Positions 38,539 to 46,948 of a stretch of DNA of 64,000 nucleotides are shown in pieces. Every line of letters starts with the position of its first letter. Positions within the stretch are counted from its first letter, which is position 1. Both the position numbers and the translations under genes were made by a program. The notes under the pieces are model-generated. The model did no database searches, was not told the DNA's origin, and was given only the letters and a program-made list of their open reading frames with translations. Source of the DNA: Acuticoccus sediminis (lineage in GTDB: Bacteria > Pseudomonadota > Alphaproteobacteria > Rhizobiales > Amorphaceae); NCBI RefSeq assembly GCF_003258595.1, contig NZ_QHHQ01000003.1:62001-126000 (forward strand), in the 5' to 3' direction.

Positions 38539-39356
38539 AGGCCGTCCCCCGTCAGATGCGCCCAGGGGAACAGCCGGCGTGACAGGATGGCAAGCACCCT
38601 GTCGATCACGTACGCGAGCACGGTGATCCACACGACGTACGGGATGATGACGTCCATCGCGAGGTAGCGGCGGACGAGGAAGATGCGGTAGCCGAGCCCC
38701 TCCGTCGCCGCGATCGCCTCCGCCGAGACGAGGAAGATCCAGGCCGGGACCAGCCCCATCCGCACCGCCCGGATCAGGTGGGGCCACATCTGCGGCAGCA
38801 CCACGCGCATGGTGAGCTGCAGCGAACTGGCGCCGAGCGTCTGGGCGCGGATGATCTCCTCGCGCGGCAGGTCGAGGATCGCCTGGGCGACGGCGCGGAT
38901 CATCAGTGGCGCGGTGCCCACCACGATGAGCCCCACCTTCGCCGCCTCGCCGAGCCCCAGCACGATGAAGAGGATCGGCAGCACCGTGATCGGCGGGATC
39001 AGCGAGAACGCCGCCACGAAGGGCGAGAAGAACGCCCTTCCCAGCGGCAGGATGCCGATGACCGCGCCGATCACCACAGCCAGCAGCGCGGCGATCGCCA
39101 TGCCGTAGAAGAGGCGTTCCAGGCTCGCCGCGGTATCGACCCACAGGAGGTAGTCGCCGGAGCGCTTGTCCGCCTCGAAGGCCATGCGGACGAAGGCCTC
39201 CGCCATGGCCGAGAGCGACGGCAGGAGCTTGTCCGCCGGGTTCTCGGCGCGGCGGATCCCACTGCCGACGGCGTAGGCGCCGATCGCCAGCGCGAACGGG
39301 ATCGCGCCGATGAGGATGGCGACGACGCGGCCGGGCTTCCGGTTGATGAGGCGCAT
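38535..39356 (-). CDS. NitT/TauT-type ABC transporter permease (guanidine importer)
   Basis: 273 residues with six membrane segments. The ATPase loop is REEIIRAQTLGASSLQLTMR, the SsuC/TauC form of the EAA motif. SLIPPITVLPILFIVLGLGE is the typical middle segment of the nitrate/sulfonate/taurine class. It lies 27 bases after the binding protein gene and overlaps the ATPase gene. A homodimer is expected. Confidence 0.92.
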   Translation of the reverse strand: MRLINRKPGRVVAILIGAIPFALAIGAYAVGSGIRRAENPADKLLPSLSAMAEAFVRMAFEADKRSGDYLLWVDTAASLERLFYGMAIAALLAVVIGAVIGILPLGRAFFSPFVAAFSLIPPITVLPILFIVLGLGEAAKVGLIVVGTAPLMIRAVAQAILDLPREEIIRAQTLGASSLQLTMRVVLPQMWPHLIRAVRMGLVPAWIFLVSAEAIAATEGLGYRIFLVRRYLAMDVIIPYVVWITVLAYVIDRVLAILSRRLFPWAHLTGDGL

Positions 39357-39383
39357 GGGCCGGCGGCCGCCCGGGAATCCGGC

Positions 39384-40460
39384 CTAGAGCTCCTGGTCCG
39401 CCGCCATCTGCATGAAGGTGCTGTCAAAGCGCAGCTTCACGTTGTTCTCGTCGCCGGTGACGGACCCGTCCGGATATTCGATGCCGACGAAGTCCGCGCT
39501 CGGCGCGCCGGTGCCGAGGATGCCGTGGTCGAAGAGGAACGAGGCGACGAAGGTCATCGTCTCCGGCAGCCCTTCGCCGCCGACGAAGTCGACCGCTTCC
39601 TCGGCCATGTAGAACATCGCGGTGGAGTCGAGCTGGCTCTTGTAGCCGGCGATGTCGGTGCCGGAGGCGGTCGCCATCGCGGTCAGGGCGTCGATGTCGT
39701 CCGCCTCCATCAGCGCCATCGCCTCGTACCAGGCGCCGACGAGCGCCTTCCCGAAGTCGGGGTTGTCCTTCAGCGTCTCGGTGTTGACGACCATCATGTC
39801 GATGATCTCGCCGGGGATCTGCGAGGAATCGAAGACCTCGTGGGAATCCGGCATGCCGAGGATCTCCGACAGCAGCGGGTTCCAGGTCACGACCGCCGTG
39901 ACGTCGGGCGTCGTGTAGGCGGCGACCATGTCGGCGTCGGAGGTGTTGACGACCGTGATGTCGCGTTCGGAGAGCTCCACCGTCTCGAGGGCGCGGGCGA
40001 GCAGGTAGTGCGAGACCGACAGCTCCACGAGGTTGACGCGCTCGCCCTTGATGTCGGCGAGCTGGTCCTTGCCCTTCAGGATGATGCCGTCGTTGCCGTC
40101 CGAGTAGTCGCCGACGATGAGCGCGGTCGTGTCGACGCCGCCGCCCGCGGGGATGGAGAGGGCGTCCATGTTGGTCATGCTGCAGCCGTCGTACTGGCCG
40201 GCGGTGTACTGGTTGATGGACTCGACGTAGTCGTTGATCTGCACCGCCTCGATGGTGATGCCGTACTTGTCGGCCCACTTCTTTAGGATGCCGGAGTCCT
40301 GCATGTACCCCCACGGCATCCAGCCGACATAGATGGACCAGCAGACGGAGAAGTCCTTCTTCTCCTCGGCGCTGGCGGGCTGGACGATGGTCGTGGCGCC
40401 CAGAAACGCGCCCAGTGCGATGCTGGCGAGCGCTGCGCGGGCCGCGGTCAACTTCCTCAT
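39384..40460 (-). CDS. ABC transporter substrate-binding protein, urea/guanidine-associated type
   Basis: 358 residues from the ATG at 40458-40460, with GAGGAGGAGAAGG directly upstream. The signal peptide ends at PASA (residue 31). The mature part opens FSVCWSIYVGWMPWGYMQ and continues SINQYTAGQYDGCSMTNMDA, a pattern of the periplasmic proteins found next to urea/guanidine carboxylase genes (TIGR03427-like). It is the first gene behind the guanidine-I riboswitch, so guanidine is its likely ligand. Confidence 0.88.
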   Translation of the reverse strand: MRKLTAARAALASIALGAFLGATTIVQPASAEEKKDFSVCWSIYVGWMPWGYMQDSGILKKWADKYGITIEAVQINDYVESINQYTAGQYDGCSMTNMDALSIPAGGGVDTTALIVGDYSDGNDGIILKGKDQLADIKGERVNLVELSVSHYLLARALETVELSERDITVVNTSDADMVAAYTTPDVTAVVTWNPLLSEILGMPDSHEVFDSSQIPGEIIDMMVVNTETLKDNPDFGKALVGAWYEAMALMEADDIDALTAMATASGTDIAGYKSQLDSTAMFYMAEEAVDFVGGEGLPETMTFVASFLFDHGILGTGAPSADFVGIEYPDGSVTGDENNVKLRFDSTFMQMAADQEL

Positions 40461-40462
40461 CA

Positions 40463-40549
40463 CCTTCTCCTCCTCATGCCGGCAGGTGCCGGATTGCCGA
40501 ACCGGCAGCGTGCCGGATCCCGAATATGCGCGTGAGAAGGACCGGGAGA
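40463..40549 (-). promoter_or_regulatory. Riboswitch expression platform and ribosome site
   Basis: Read on the minus strand: TCTCCCGG (40549-40542) can pair with the aptamer segment CCGGGAGA (40588-40581). Immediately after it CCTTCTC (40540-40534) can pair with GAGAAGG of the ribosome site (40469-40463). Two small hairpins CCGGCA-CGC-TGCCGG (40516-40502) and CCGGCA-CC-TGCCGG (40492-40479) lie between. No T-run is seen, so control of translation is more likely than termination. Confidence 0.55.
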
Positions 40550-40574
40550 CGGACCCGCTCTGCGCGGAACCGTG

Positions 40575-40680
40575 CGGCGTTCTCCCGGGATTTTGGCCCG
40601 CCGTGTAACCCCACCACCGGTGGAGCATGCGTCTCTCGGACCAGTCACGCTTCCCGAGGGAAGCGCCGGAACCCTAGACG
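40575..40680 (-). ncRNA. Guanidine-I riboswitch (ykkC class)
   Basis: Minus strand, 115 bases before the binding protein start. The conserved blocks come in the right order and spacing: CTAGGGTTCCGG (40677-40666), then GACTGGTCCGAGAGACGC, then TACACGGCGGGCCAAAATCC and CCCGGGAGAACGCC. CUAGGGUUCCG, CUGGUCCGAGAG, ACACGG and CCCGGGAGA are the signature strings of the ykkC subtype 1 aptamer that binds guanidinium. It usually turns genes on when guanidine is present. This decides the function of the whole operon down to 34773. Confidence 0.95.
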
Positions 40681-40794
40681 CACCGCACGACCTGACAAAA
40701 GCAAAGCCTATGCCAGATTGCCGAGGCTCGACGGCGAAGAGCCGGCGCGGGTCGGCCGGACGCGATGGCCCGCTCCGTCGGAGAGGGGCCGGGC

Positions 40795-41439
40795 CTACCC
40801 GCGCAGGCGGGCGAGGCGGCGGCGCAGGCGGTCGCGGCCGCGCGAGAGGCGAAGCTTCACCGTCGCGACCGATCGGCCCGAGGCGGCCGCCGCGTCCGCG
40901 AGAGTGAAGCCCTCCAGGTGGCAACGCTCGATGGCCTGCCGCTCCTCGTGCGGGAGCGTGCGGACCACGGCGCGCACCGCGGCCGCGGTCTCGCCCGCGC
41001 CGATCGCGTCGGGTGCGGCGAGCTCCTCGCTGATCGGCAGCGTCGGGACGGCGCTGGCGGCCCGGGCGGCGTCGATCTTGCGGTGGGCGAGCGTCGTGAT
41101 CCACGCGGTCCCGCGTGTGCTGCCGTCGAACCGCCGGGCGGCGTTCCAGACCTCCAGCATGGTGTCCTGGGCGATGTCCTCGGCGGCGACGGGATCGTCG
41201 AGCAGGCGCGCGGCGAACCTCTCGAGACGCGGCGCCATCGTCGTGTAGAGACGATGGAACGCCCGCACGTCCCCGCCCGCGACCGCGCGGATGAGGCGTG
41301 CCACCGGGTCGCGCGCCGGCGGCGGGGGGTGCTCGGTGGAGCGGGCGCCCATCTCGACTGGCCGACCCGCGCGAGGACGATCGGCGCGCGGCTGACCGGG
41401 ACGGGGCCGCTCGAGATGGACGAGAGTGGCAACGGCCAT
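40795..41439 (-). CDS. ECF-type RNA polymerase sigma factor
   Basis: 214 residues from the ATG at 41437-41439. Region 2 is seen in FHRLYTTMAPRLERFAARLL and DIAQDTMLEVWNAARRFDGS, followed by TRGTAWITTLAHRKIDAARA. Region 4 is AIERCHLEGFTLADAAAASG and SVATVKLRLSRGRDRLRRRL. The N-terminal 45 residues are Pro/Arg-rich and not conserved. No anti-sigma gene is adjacent in the expected place downstream, so control may be through another partner or through its leader hairpin. It resembles SigK-like ECF factors. Confidence 0.9.
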   Translation of the reverse strand: MAVATLVHLERPRPGQPRADRPRAGRPVEMGARSTEHPPPPARDPVARLIRAVAGGDVRAFHRLYTTMAPRLERFAARLLDDPVAAEDIAQDTMLEVWNAARRFDGSTRGTAWITTLAHRKIDAARAASAVPTLPISEELAAPDAIGAGETAAAVRAVVRTLPHEERQAIERCHLEGFTLADAAAASGRSVATVKLRLSRGRDRLRRRLARLRG

Positions 41440-41453
41440 GGTCGCGATCTCCC

Positions 41454-41488
41454 GTTGTGCTGGGGCAGCGCGCCGGCTGCCGCACAAC
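41454..41488 (-). promoter_or_regulatory. Hairpin in the leader of the sigma factor gene
   Basis: GTTGTGC/GCACAAC and GGCAGC/GCTGCC stack into a 13-bp stem with one three-base bulge and a six-base loop. It ends 14 bases before the ATG, just in front of the GGGAGA ribosome site. It could be an RNA control element or a protein operator. Confidence 0.5.
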
Positions 41489-41726
41489 AGGTGGGTCGTC
41501 CAAAAGCGCAAAACCGTGCCGGCGAGCACAGACGCCGACGGGAAAGCGCCCGTGCCCTTTGGATGTCGACTTCGGCACCCGCTGCGAGCGCCGCATCGCC
41601 CGCCCCGAGGGCGCGGCGCCAGTCCTGGTGGAGATGATTTGCGAGGGCTTCTTGGCGGACCCGCCCGGTGCCCCGGCGGGCTCCTGAACGGGTATGTCCG
41701 AGCGGGAGCAGGGCTCGCGAAACGTC

Positions 41727-41751
41727 AGGCCCCGCGGTCGGGGCGGGGCCT
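41727..41751 (-). terminator. Hairpin after the host-attachment-family gene
   Basis: AGGCCCCGC / GCGGGGCCT with a seven-base loop, 11 bases after the stop. It is likely the end of the five-gene rpiA operon. The rest of 41440-41762 shows no gene and must hold the sigma factor promoter. Confidence 0.55.
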
Positions 41752-41762
41752 GGGATCCGGCG

Positions 41763-42206
41763 TCAGTCCTTGGTGAGCGCCTTCTCGATCTCGTCGATCG
41801 GGTGGTTGGTCAGCTCCTTGGCGACGTCGAAGACGATCTTCTCCTCGACTTCCTTGTGGAGCGCCTTGCGCAGCTCGCCGAGGACCACCGGCGGGGCGGC
41901 GATGATCAGCTTGTCGTACCGGCCCTTGTGGGCCGCCTTGTAGAGCCTGTCGGCGATCTCCCGGGCGAACCGCTCCTTTTCGAGGCGGTGCCAGTCGGTC
42001 TCCTCGACCGCGCTCTTGTGGCCAGGGCCGTTGTCGTGACGGCGGCCGGGGCTGTCGGTGCCCTGTTCGCGGGTGGGCGGGTTCTCCTGCACCATCTCGC
42101 GCACGACGGTGAGGTTGGGGAACCCCTCGTCGATGCCGTTCTTCAGGAAGAGGGCCTTTTCGCCGTCACCCACCAGAACCCAGGCTTCGGCTGGAATCGT
42201 TCGCAT
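41763..42206 (-). CDS. Host attachment family protein (baeRF-like)
   Basis: 147 residues, cytoplasmic. It has WVLVGDGEKALFLKNG at the start, WHRLEKERFAREIADRLYKA in the middle and DKLIIAAPPVVLGELRKALH near the end. These blocks match the family called host attachment protein after an Agrobacterium mutant; the fold is related to release-factor domains (baeRF), and a role at ribosomes or in stress is suspected. It is the last gene of the rpiA-TRAP-dipeptidase operon. The true function is not known. Confidence 0.82.
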   Translation of the reverse strand: MRTIPAEAWVLVGDGEKALFLKNGIDEGFPNLTVVREMVQENPPTREQGTDSPGRRHDNGPGHKSAVEETDWHRLEKERFAREIADRLYKAAHKGRYDKLIIAAPPVVLGELRKALHKEVEEKIVFDVAKELTNHPIDEIEKALTKD

Positions 42207-42233
42207 GTTGGCCTCCCGATAGTCTTCGAGAGA

Positions 42234-43304
42234 TCAATGTGTGTCCGGAGCGCTCGTTCCAAGGGCCAGCGACTGTGTACGCTTTGTCACATCGAGCCAG
42301 TTGCGGTAGCAGATCGCGTCGACGAGATCGGCCGAATAGCCCGCCTCGATCATCACGTCGACGAGACGCGGGAGGCCGGCGACGTCGCTGATTGCGGCCG
42401 GAATCACCGCGCCGTCGAAGTCGGAGCCGAGCGCCACGCCGCGCGGGCCGAGCTTTTCCAGCATGTGGTCGAGATGGCGCCGCATCGCGTCGAGCGGGGT
42501 GTTCGGGTCGCGCCGGCCGTCGTCGCGCAGGAAGAAGGTGGCGAAGTTCAGTCCGGCGACGCCCTCGGTGTCGCGGATCGCGTCCATCTGTGCGTCGGTC
42601 AGGTTGCGGGAGGACGGGGAAAGGACGTGCGCGTTGGAATGCGTCGCCACGATCGGCGCGTCGGACACGCGCACCACGTCCCAGAAGCCCTTCTCGTTGA
42701 GGTGGCTGCAGTCGACCATCACACCGAGCTGGTTGCACGCCTTGACGAGGGCGACGCCGCGGTCGGTCAGCCCTTCGCCGATGTCGGGCGTCGAGGGGAA
42801 GCGGAAGGGGACGCCGTAGCCGAAGACGGTCGGTCGGCTCCAGACGAGGCCGAGGGAGCGTACGCCGGCGGCGTACAGCGTCTCCAGCTCGTCGAGGTCG
42901 GGGCCGATCGCCTCGGCGCCCTCCATGTGGAGCATCATCGCGAAGGCGCCCGCATCGTTCGCCGCCTGCACCTCGTCGGCCGAACGGCAGATCCGGACCG
43001 AGCCCTTGGACGCCCGCTCGATCCGGAAGGCGATGGCGAGCTGGGCGAGGGTGACGTGAAGCGCACGCTCCTGCGAAAGGCCCACCATAGGCGCCTCGAC
43101 GCTGCCTTGCGGCTCGGCCGGCTTGGGCCGCTGCTCGTCCATGACGAAGGTGGCGAAGATGCCGCCGGCAAGACCGCCCTGGCGCGCCCGCACGAGGTCG
43201 AGGTGCCCCTCGGCGTTGAGGCCGAGGAAACGCTCGCCGGTCCGATCGCGGCGCCACAGGCGCAAGAGCACGTCGTTGTGCCCGTCGAAGATGCGTTGGT
43301 TCAT
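42234..43304 (-). CDS. Membrane dipeptidase (renal dipeptidase family, M19)
   Basis: 356 residues from the ATG at 43302-43304. These zinc enzymes cut dipeptides, often with a D-residue, or related amides. Metal ligands can be seen: FDGHNDVLL (His9, Asp11), the bridging Glu in MLHMEGAEAIG, His in VDCSHLNEKG and VATHSNAH, and GSDFDGAVIP. No signal peptide is present, so the enzyme is probably cytoplasmic. It follows a TRAP binding protein gene by 47 bases, which suggests the imported acid is a dipeptide-like compound. Confidence 0.92.
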   Translation of the reverse strand: MNQRIFDGHNDVLLRLWRRDRTGERFLGLNAEGHLDLVRARQGGLAGGIFATFVMDEQRPKPAEPQGSVEAPMVGLSQERALHVTLAQLAIAFRIERASKGSVRICRSADEVQAANDAGAFAMMLHMEGAEAIGPDLDELETLYAAGVRSLGLVWSRPTVFGYGVPFRFPSTPDIGEGLTDRGVALVKACNQLGVMVDCSHLNEKGFWDVVRVSDAPIVATHSNAHVLSPSSRNLTDAQMDAIRDTEGVAGLNFATFFLRDDGRRDPNTPLDAMRRHLDHMLEKLGPRGVALGSDFDGAVIPAAISDVAGLPRLVDVMIEAGYSADLVDAICYRNWLDVTKRTQSLALGTSAPDTH

Positions 43305-43351
43305 AGGCTTCCTGCGCGATCCGGACAGTCTCACGCCAAGGCTGGAGATCG

Positions 43352-44329
43352 TCAACGGGCCGCTTCGATGGCTTTGTAGGCATCCATCGCCGCCGGGCTG
43401 AGGCCCGAGACGTAGGACTGGACGAAGGGGGCGACGGCCTCGCGCCAGGGAGCCTGGTCGACCTCGACGAGCTGGGCGCGCTGGCCGATGGCGCGTGTCA
43501 TCGCGCTGTCCTGCTCCTCTTCGGCCAGCTTGTTGAAGTAGGCGGCCGCCTGCTGGGCGGAGGACTCGAAGAGCTTCTGGTCCTCCTCCGGGAGGCTCTC
43601 CCAGAAGTTGCGATCGAAGTAGACGACGCCGATCGCCCAAATGTGCGCCGTTTCGCTGAGGACCGGTGCCACTTCGAAGAGCTTCAGCGCCTCGTATCCG
43701 GACTTGGTGAGGTCCATCGCCTCGACGACGCCGGTGCCGAGCGCGGTGTATGTCTCGGTGATCGGCAGAGCGGTCGGGTTGGCGCCCAGCGAGCGCCACA
43801 GCGCGATGTGCAGGTCGCTCTCCAGTACGCGCATGGTCAGGCCCTTCACGTCCTCCGGCTTGGTGAGCGGGCGGTCCGACAGGAGGTGGCGGGCGCCGAA
43901 GATGATGAACGCCGGCGTCTCGAAACCCTGCTCCCGGTAGGCGGCGCGAAGCTGCTTGCCGAGCGGGCCCTTCATCGCCGACATGATCTGGTCGCGGCCG
44001 GAGAAGACGAACGGGAGGTCGAGCACCGCGCCCTCGGGGACCCAGGTGGTGAGGTTGGCCACCGTCGACAGGGCGCCGGTGATGGAGCCGAGGCGTACGC
44101 CTTCGGCCTCTTCCTTCTCGCCGCCGAGCGCGCCGTTGGTGACGATGTTGAACTTGTAGACGCCCGGGCGGCCGCTCTCGACGAGGGCGGCGAAGCGCTC
44201 CCAGAATTTGCTCTGGGGCTTTTCCGGACCGTACTGCGAGGTGACGGTGAGGGTGTCCTGGGCGTTCGCGGGCGCTGCGAGACAGGCCGCGACCAGGAGT
44301 GCGGCGATCAAACGGATCATGCGGATCAT
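43352..44329 (-). CDS. TRAP transporter substrate-binding protein (DctP family)
   Basis: 325 residues; signal peptide MIRMIRLIAALLVAACLAAP ends near ANA (residue 23). The mature protein has the DctP core: GALGGEKEEAEGVRLGSITG, LTMRVLESDLHIALWRSLGA with the carboxylate-binding Arg, and TALPITETYTALGTGVVEAM. It should capture an organic anion in the periplasm for the fused permease encoded 17 bases upstream. The ligand is not readable; the linked dipeptidase hints at an acyl-amino acid or dipeptide. Confidence 0.92.
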   Translation of the reverse strand: MIRMIRLIAALLVAACLAAPANAQDTLTVTSQYGPEKPQSKFWERFAALVESGRPGVYKFNIVTNGALGGEKEEAEGVRLGSITGALSTVANLTTWVPEGAVLDLPFVFSGRDQIMSAMKGPLGKQLRAAYREQGFETPAFIIFGARHLLSDRPLTKPEDVKGLTMRVLESDLHIALWRSLGANPTALPITETYTALGTGVVEAMDLTKSGYEALKLFEVAPVLSETAHIWAIGVVYFDRNFWESLPEEDQKLFESSAQQAAAYFNKLAEEEQDSAMTRAIGQRAQLVEVDQAPWREAVAPFVQSYVSGLSPAAMDAYKAIEAAR

Positions 44330-44346
44330 GGAGCGTGCTCCTTCAG

Positions 44347-46140
44347 TCAAACCAATCCGGCGAGCCCGGAAGTGAGGGCCGGCAGGGCGATCAGGACGCC
44401 GAGGCCAGCGATCAGGGCGATCAGATAGGGCAGGACGGCGAGATAGACGCCCTTCATTTGTGTCACATCCTTCACCACCAGCACCAGGATGCCGACCGGC
44501 GGGGTCAGTCCCCCGAGGAGGAGCGCGACCGTGAGGACGACGGTGGCGTGGATCATGTCGCCACCGACCGCCGGCACCAGGACCGGCATGAGGAGGAGAA
44601 TCGCCGCGCCCACGTCGAGCACGGTGCCGATGAGGAGGGCGATGCCCGTCGCGGCGACGAGCGCGACCCAGACCGGACCGTCGGGGAGGAATGTGGCGGC
44701 GTCTAGGCCGCTGGTGGCGAATATGAAGCCGACGGGGGCGGCCGCACCGATGAGGAGCGCGACGCGGCCGGACTGCCGCGCCGCATCGCGGAGCGCGGCG
44801 AGGAGCGGGCCGGCGCCGGCCCGTACGGCGAAGAGGGCGGACATCGCGACCGCGAGGAGCCCCGCCTCGACGGACGTCACGAGCCCCAGCCGCAGGCCGC
44901 CCAGCACCGCCACCGCGATCGCCAGCGGTGGCAGCAGACCCCACAGGACGTGCGGGGTAGCCGGCTGTCCGGAGGGCTGCGGGGAACCGGAGACCGGGGT
45001 CGCGCCGGCGGCCGGTGACGGAGCGGAGCCGTCGGCCCGTGCCGGACTCGGGATCAAGGAGGACGGGGCGCCGACGGGGGTGATGCGGACGGCGAACCAG
45101 AGCGTCGCGGCGAGGACGACGCCCGCGCCGAGCCCGGCGACCCAGAGGGCGCCGACGGACTGGTCGGTGGACGCTGCCGCGAGGAGGAGCGCGATCGACG
45201 GCGGCAGGATGTTGGGCAGCACCGCCGAGGCGGCGGTGATCGCCGCGGCCCGCGCGGCCGGATAGCCCGCGGCGACCATCGCCGGGACGAGGAGGCGGGC
45301 GCCGAGCGCGGCGTCGGCGATGGACGAGCCCGACACGCCGCCGAAGAGGGCGCTGGCGAACACGTTCGCCTCGCCGAGCGCGCTGCGGCGGCGGCGCGCG
45401 AACCAGCCTGCCGCGGCAACGAGTCGCTCGCCGATCCCGCCCGCCAGCATCAGCGCGGCGGAAAGGATGAAGAGCGGGATGGCGAGGAGCACGTAGGGCG
45501 ACAGGCCGCGCATCAGGTTCTGCGCCAGCGCCGCCTCGGAGAGGTGCCCCGGCGCGACCGCGACGCCGGCGACCAGCGCGAGCGCCACCGGCACCCGCGC
45601 CCAGAGCGCAACGGCGAAGACGGCGACACCTGCGAGCGGTCCCTGCGGCGGGATCGGCACCAGGCTGATGGCGACCCCCACCGCGATACCCGCCACCGCC
45701 GAGGGCCGGCGCAGCGCCGCCACGAGGGCCAGCACCGCGAACCCCGCGCCGACCACGTAGCGCCAGGCGCGCGGGATCGCGAGTACCGGCTCGACCCCGC
45801 CGACACGCCCCGCCGCGTCCGCGAGGCCGGCGGCGAGCGTCGCCGCGGCAAAGCCCGCGATCAGCGCGGCGAGGCCGGCGCGCGGGCCGCTCTCGTCGCT
45901 GGCGAGGAGGGTCGGGAGGGTGGCGAAGGCGAGCGCGCCGAAGGCCCAGCCGGCGACCAGCGCGGCGCCGACGACCGGCAGGTCGAAGACCCGCGCGGCG
46001 ACGTTGAGCGACAGCGCCGCCACGAGCACCGCCAGCAGCAGCGTCGCCGCCACGTCCGCCGCCGCCTCGACGCCGCCGGGGATCCTCGCAGCGCCGGCGC
46101 GCATCGTGCGCCTCTCGCGGTCCTGGTCGCTCTCGGGCAC
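44347..46140 (-). CDS. TRAP transporter permease, DctQ-DctM fusion-like
   Basis: 597 residues from a GTG at 46140; an ATG at 46104 with GAGAGG upstream is a good alternative. The first 170 residues hold about five hydrophobic segments in the place of DctQ. The large DctM domain follows: LSPYVLLAIPLFILSAALML, the family hallmark FGGVSGSSIADAALGARLLV, and VLPNILPPSIALLLAAASTD. A Pro/Ser/Ala-rich linker (about 373-403) interrupts the DctM part, which is unusual. GGLTPPVGILVLVVKDVTQM closes the second half. It starts 5 bases after rpiA. Confidence 0.85.
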   Translation of the reverse strand: MPESDQDRERRTMRAGAARIPGGVEAAADVAATLLLAVLVAALSLNVAARVFDLPVVGAALVAGWAFGALAFATLPTLLASDESGPRAGLAALIAGFAAATLAAGLADAAGRVGGVEPVLAIPRAWRYVVGAGFAVLALVAALRRPSAVAGIAVGVAISLVPIPPQGPLAGVAVFAVALWARVPVALALVAGVAVAPGHLSEAALAQNLMRGLSPYVLLAIPLFILSAALMLAGGIGERLVAAAGWFARRRRSALGEANVFASALFGGVSGSSIADAALGARLLVPAMVAAGYPAARAAAITAASAVLPNILPPSIALLLAAASTDQSVGALWVAGLGAGVVLAATLWFAVRITPVGAPSSLIPSPARADGSAPSPAAGATPVSGSPQPSGQPATPHVLWGLLPPLAIAVAVLGGLRLGLVTSVEAGLLAVAMSALFAVRAGAGPLLAALRDAARQSGRVALLIGAAAPVGFIFATSGLDAATFLPDGPVWVALVAATGIALLIGTVLDVGAAILLLMPVLVPAVGGDMIHATVVLTVALLLGGLTPPVGILVLVVKDVTQMKGVYLAVLPYLIALIAGLGVLIALPALTSGLAGLV

Positions 46141-46145
46141 GCCGG

Positions 46146-46832
46146 TCAGGCTGGGGTCAGCCGCCTCACGTTCTGTCCGTCGGAGACGAGCGCCTCGCTC
46201 GCCATCCCGATGAAGAGCCCATGCTCCACCACTCCGGGGATGCCGGCGAGGGTGCGCGCGGTCGCCTCCGGGTCGGCGATGGTCCCGAAGGGGAGGTCGA
46301 GGATGAAGTTGCCGTTGTCGGTCTTCAGCACCTCGCCGCGGGCCTCGCGCAGCTGCGGCTCGACGCCGAGGCGCGACCGGATGAGGTGGGCCGTCGAGGC
46401 CCAGCCGAACGGCACGATCTCGACCGGCAGCGGAAAGGCGCCGAGCTGCTCCACCACCTTCGATTCGTCGATGATCACGACGAAGCGCCTGGCGAGCGCC
46501 TCCACGATCTTCTCGCGCAGGAGCGAGGCGCCGCCGCCCTTGATGAGGCTCAGCCTGGGGTCCGCCTCATCGGCCCCGTCGATGGCGAGGTCGAGCTCGG
46601 CAGGCGCGTCGGGGCCCATCATGTCGATGATGGCGATGCCGGCGCGCCGGGCGGCGTCCTCCGAGGCGCGCGAGGTCGCCGCCGCGGGAGGGAGATCGAG
46701 GCCGTCCGCCACGCGCCGCCCCAGCGCCTCGATAAACAGCGCCGCCGTCGATCCTGTGCCGAGGCCGAGCCGCATGCCCGGCTCCACAAGTTCCGCCGCA
46801 GCTTCGGCTACGCGCCGCTTCGCATCGCTCAT
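46146..46832 (-). CDS. rpiA: Ribose-5-phosphate isomerase A
   Basis: 228 residues. It interconverts ribose-5-phosphate and ribulose-5-phosphate. Family blocks: MRLGLGTGSTAALFIEALGR, DLAIDGADEADPRLSLIKGG with the catalytic Asp, GGASLLREKIVEALARR and the end EHGLFIGMASEALV. It is the first gene of an operon with the TRAP genes, dipeptidase and host-attachment-family gene. Confidence 0.95.
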   Translation of the reverse strand: MSDAKRRVAEAAAELVEPGMRLGLGTGSTAALFIEALGRRVADGLDLPPAAATSRASEDAARRAGIAIIDMMGPDAPAELDLAIDGADEADPRLSLIKGGGASLLREKIVEALARRFVVIIDESKVVEQLGAFPLPVEIVPFGWASTAHLIRSRLGVEPQLREARGEVLKTDNGNFILDLPFGTIADPEATARTLAGIPGVVEHGLFIGMASEALVSDGQNVRRLTPA

Positions 46833-46948
46833 CGTGTTCCCTGACCGGAGTTGATCCCGTATCGATGTTGGCCTTATTCACCGGGCCAGTACATCCGGGA
46901 TCGACCGAGGTCTATATCCCGGCGTGTGATCTAGTATGGAGCGTCCGC

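Noticed and set aside
46865-46948. ATG start for the sulfotransferase gene at 46865
   Set aside because: It leaves only 32 bases to the divergent rpiA start, and the added residues fall in an AT-richer promoter-like stretch. The TTG at 46949 has GGAG at the right distance.
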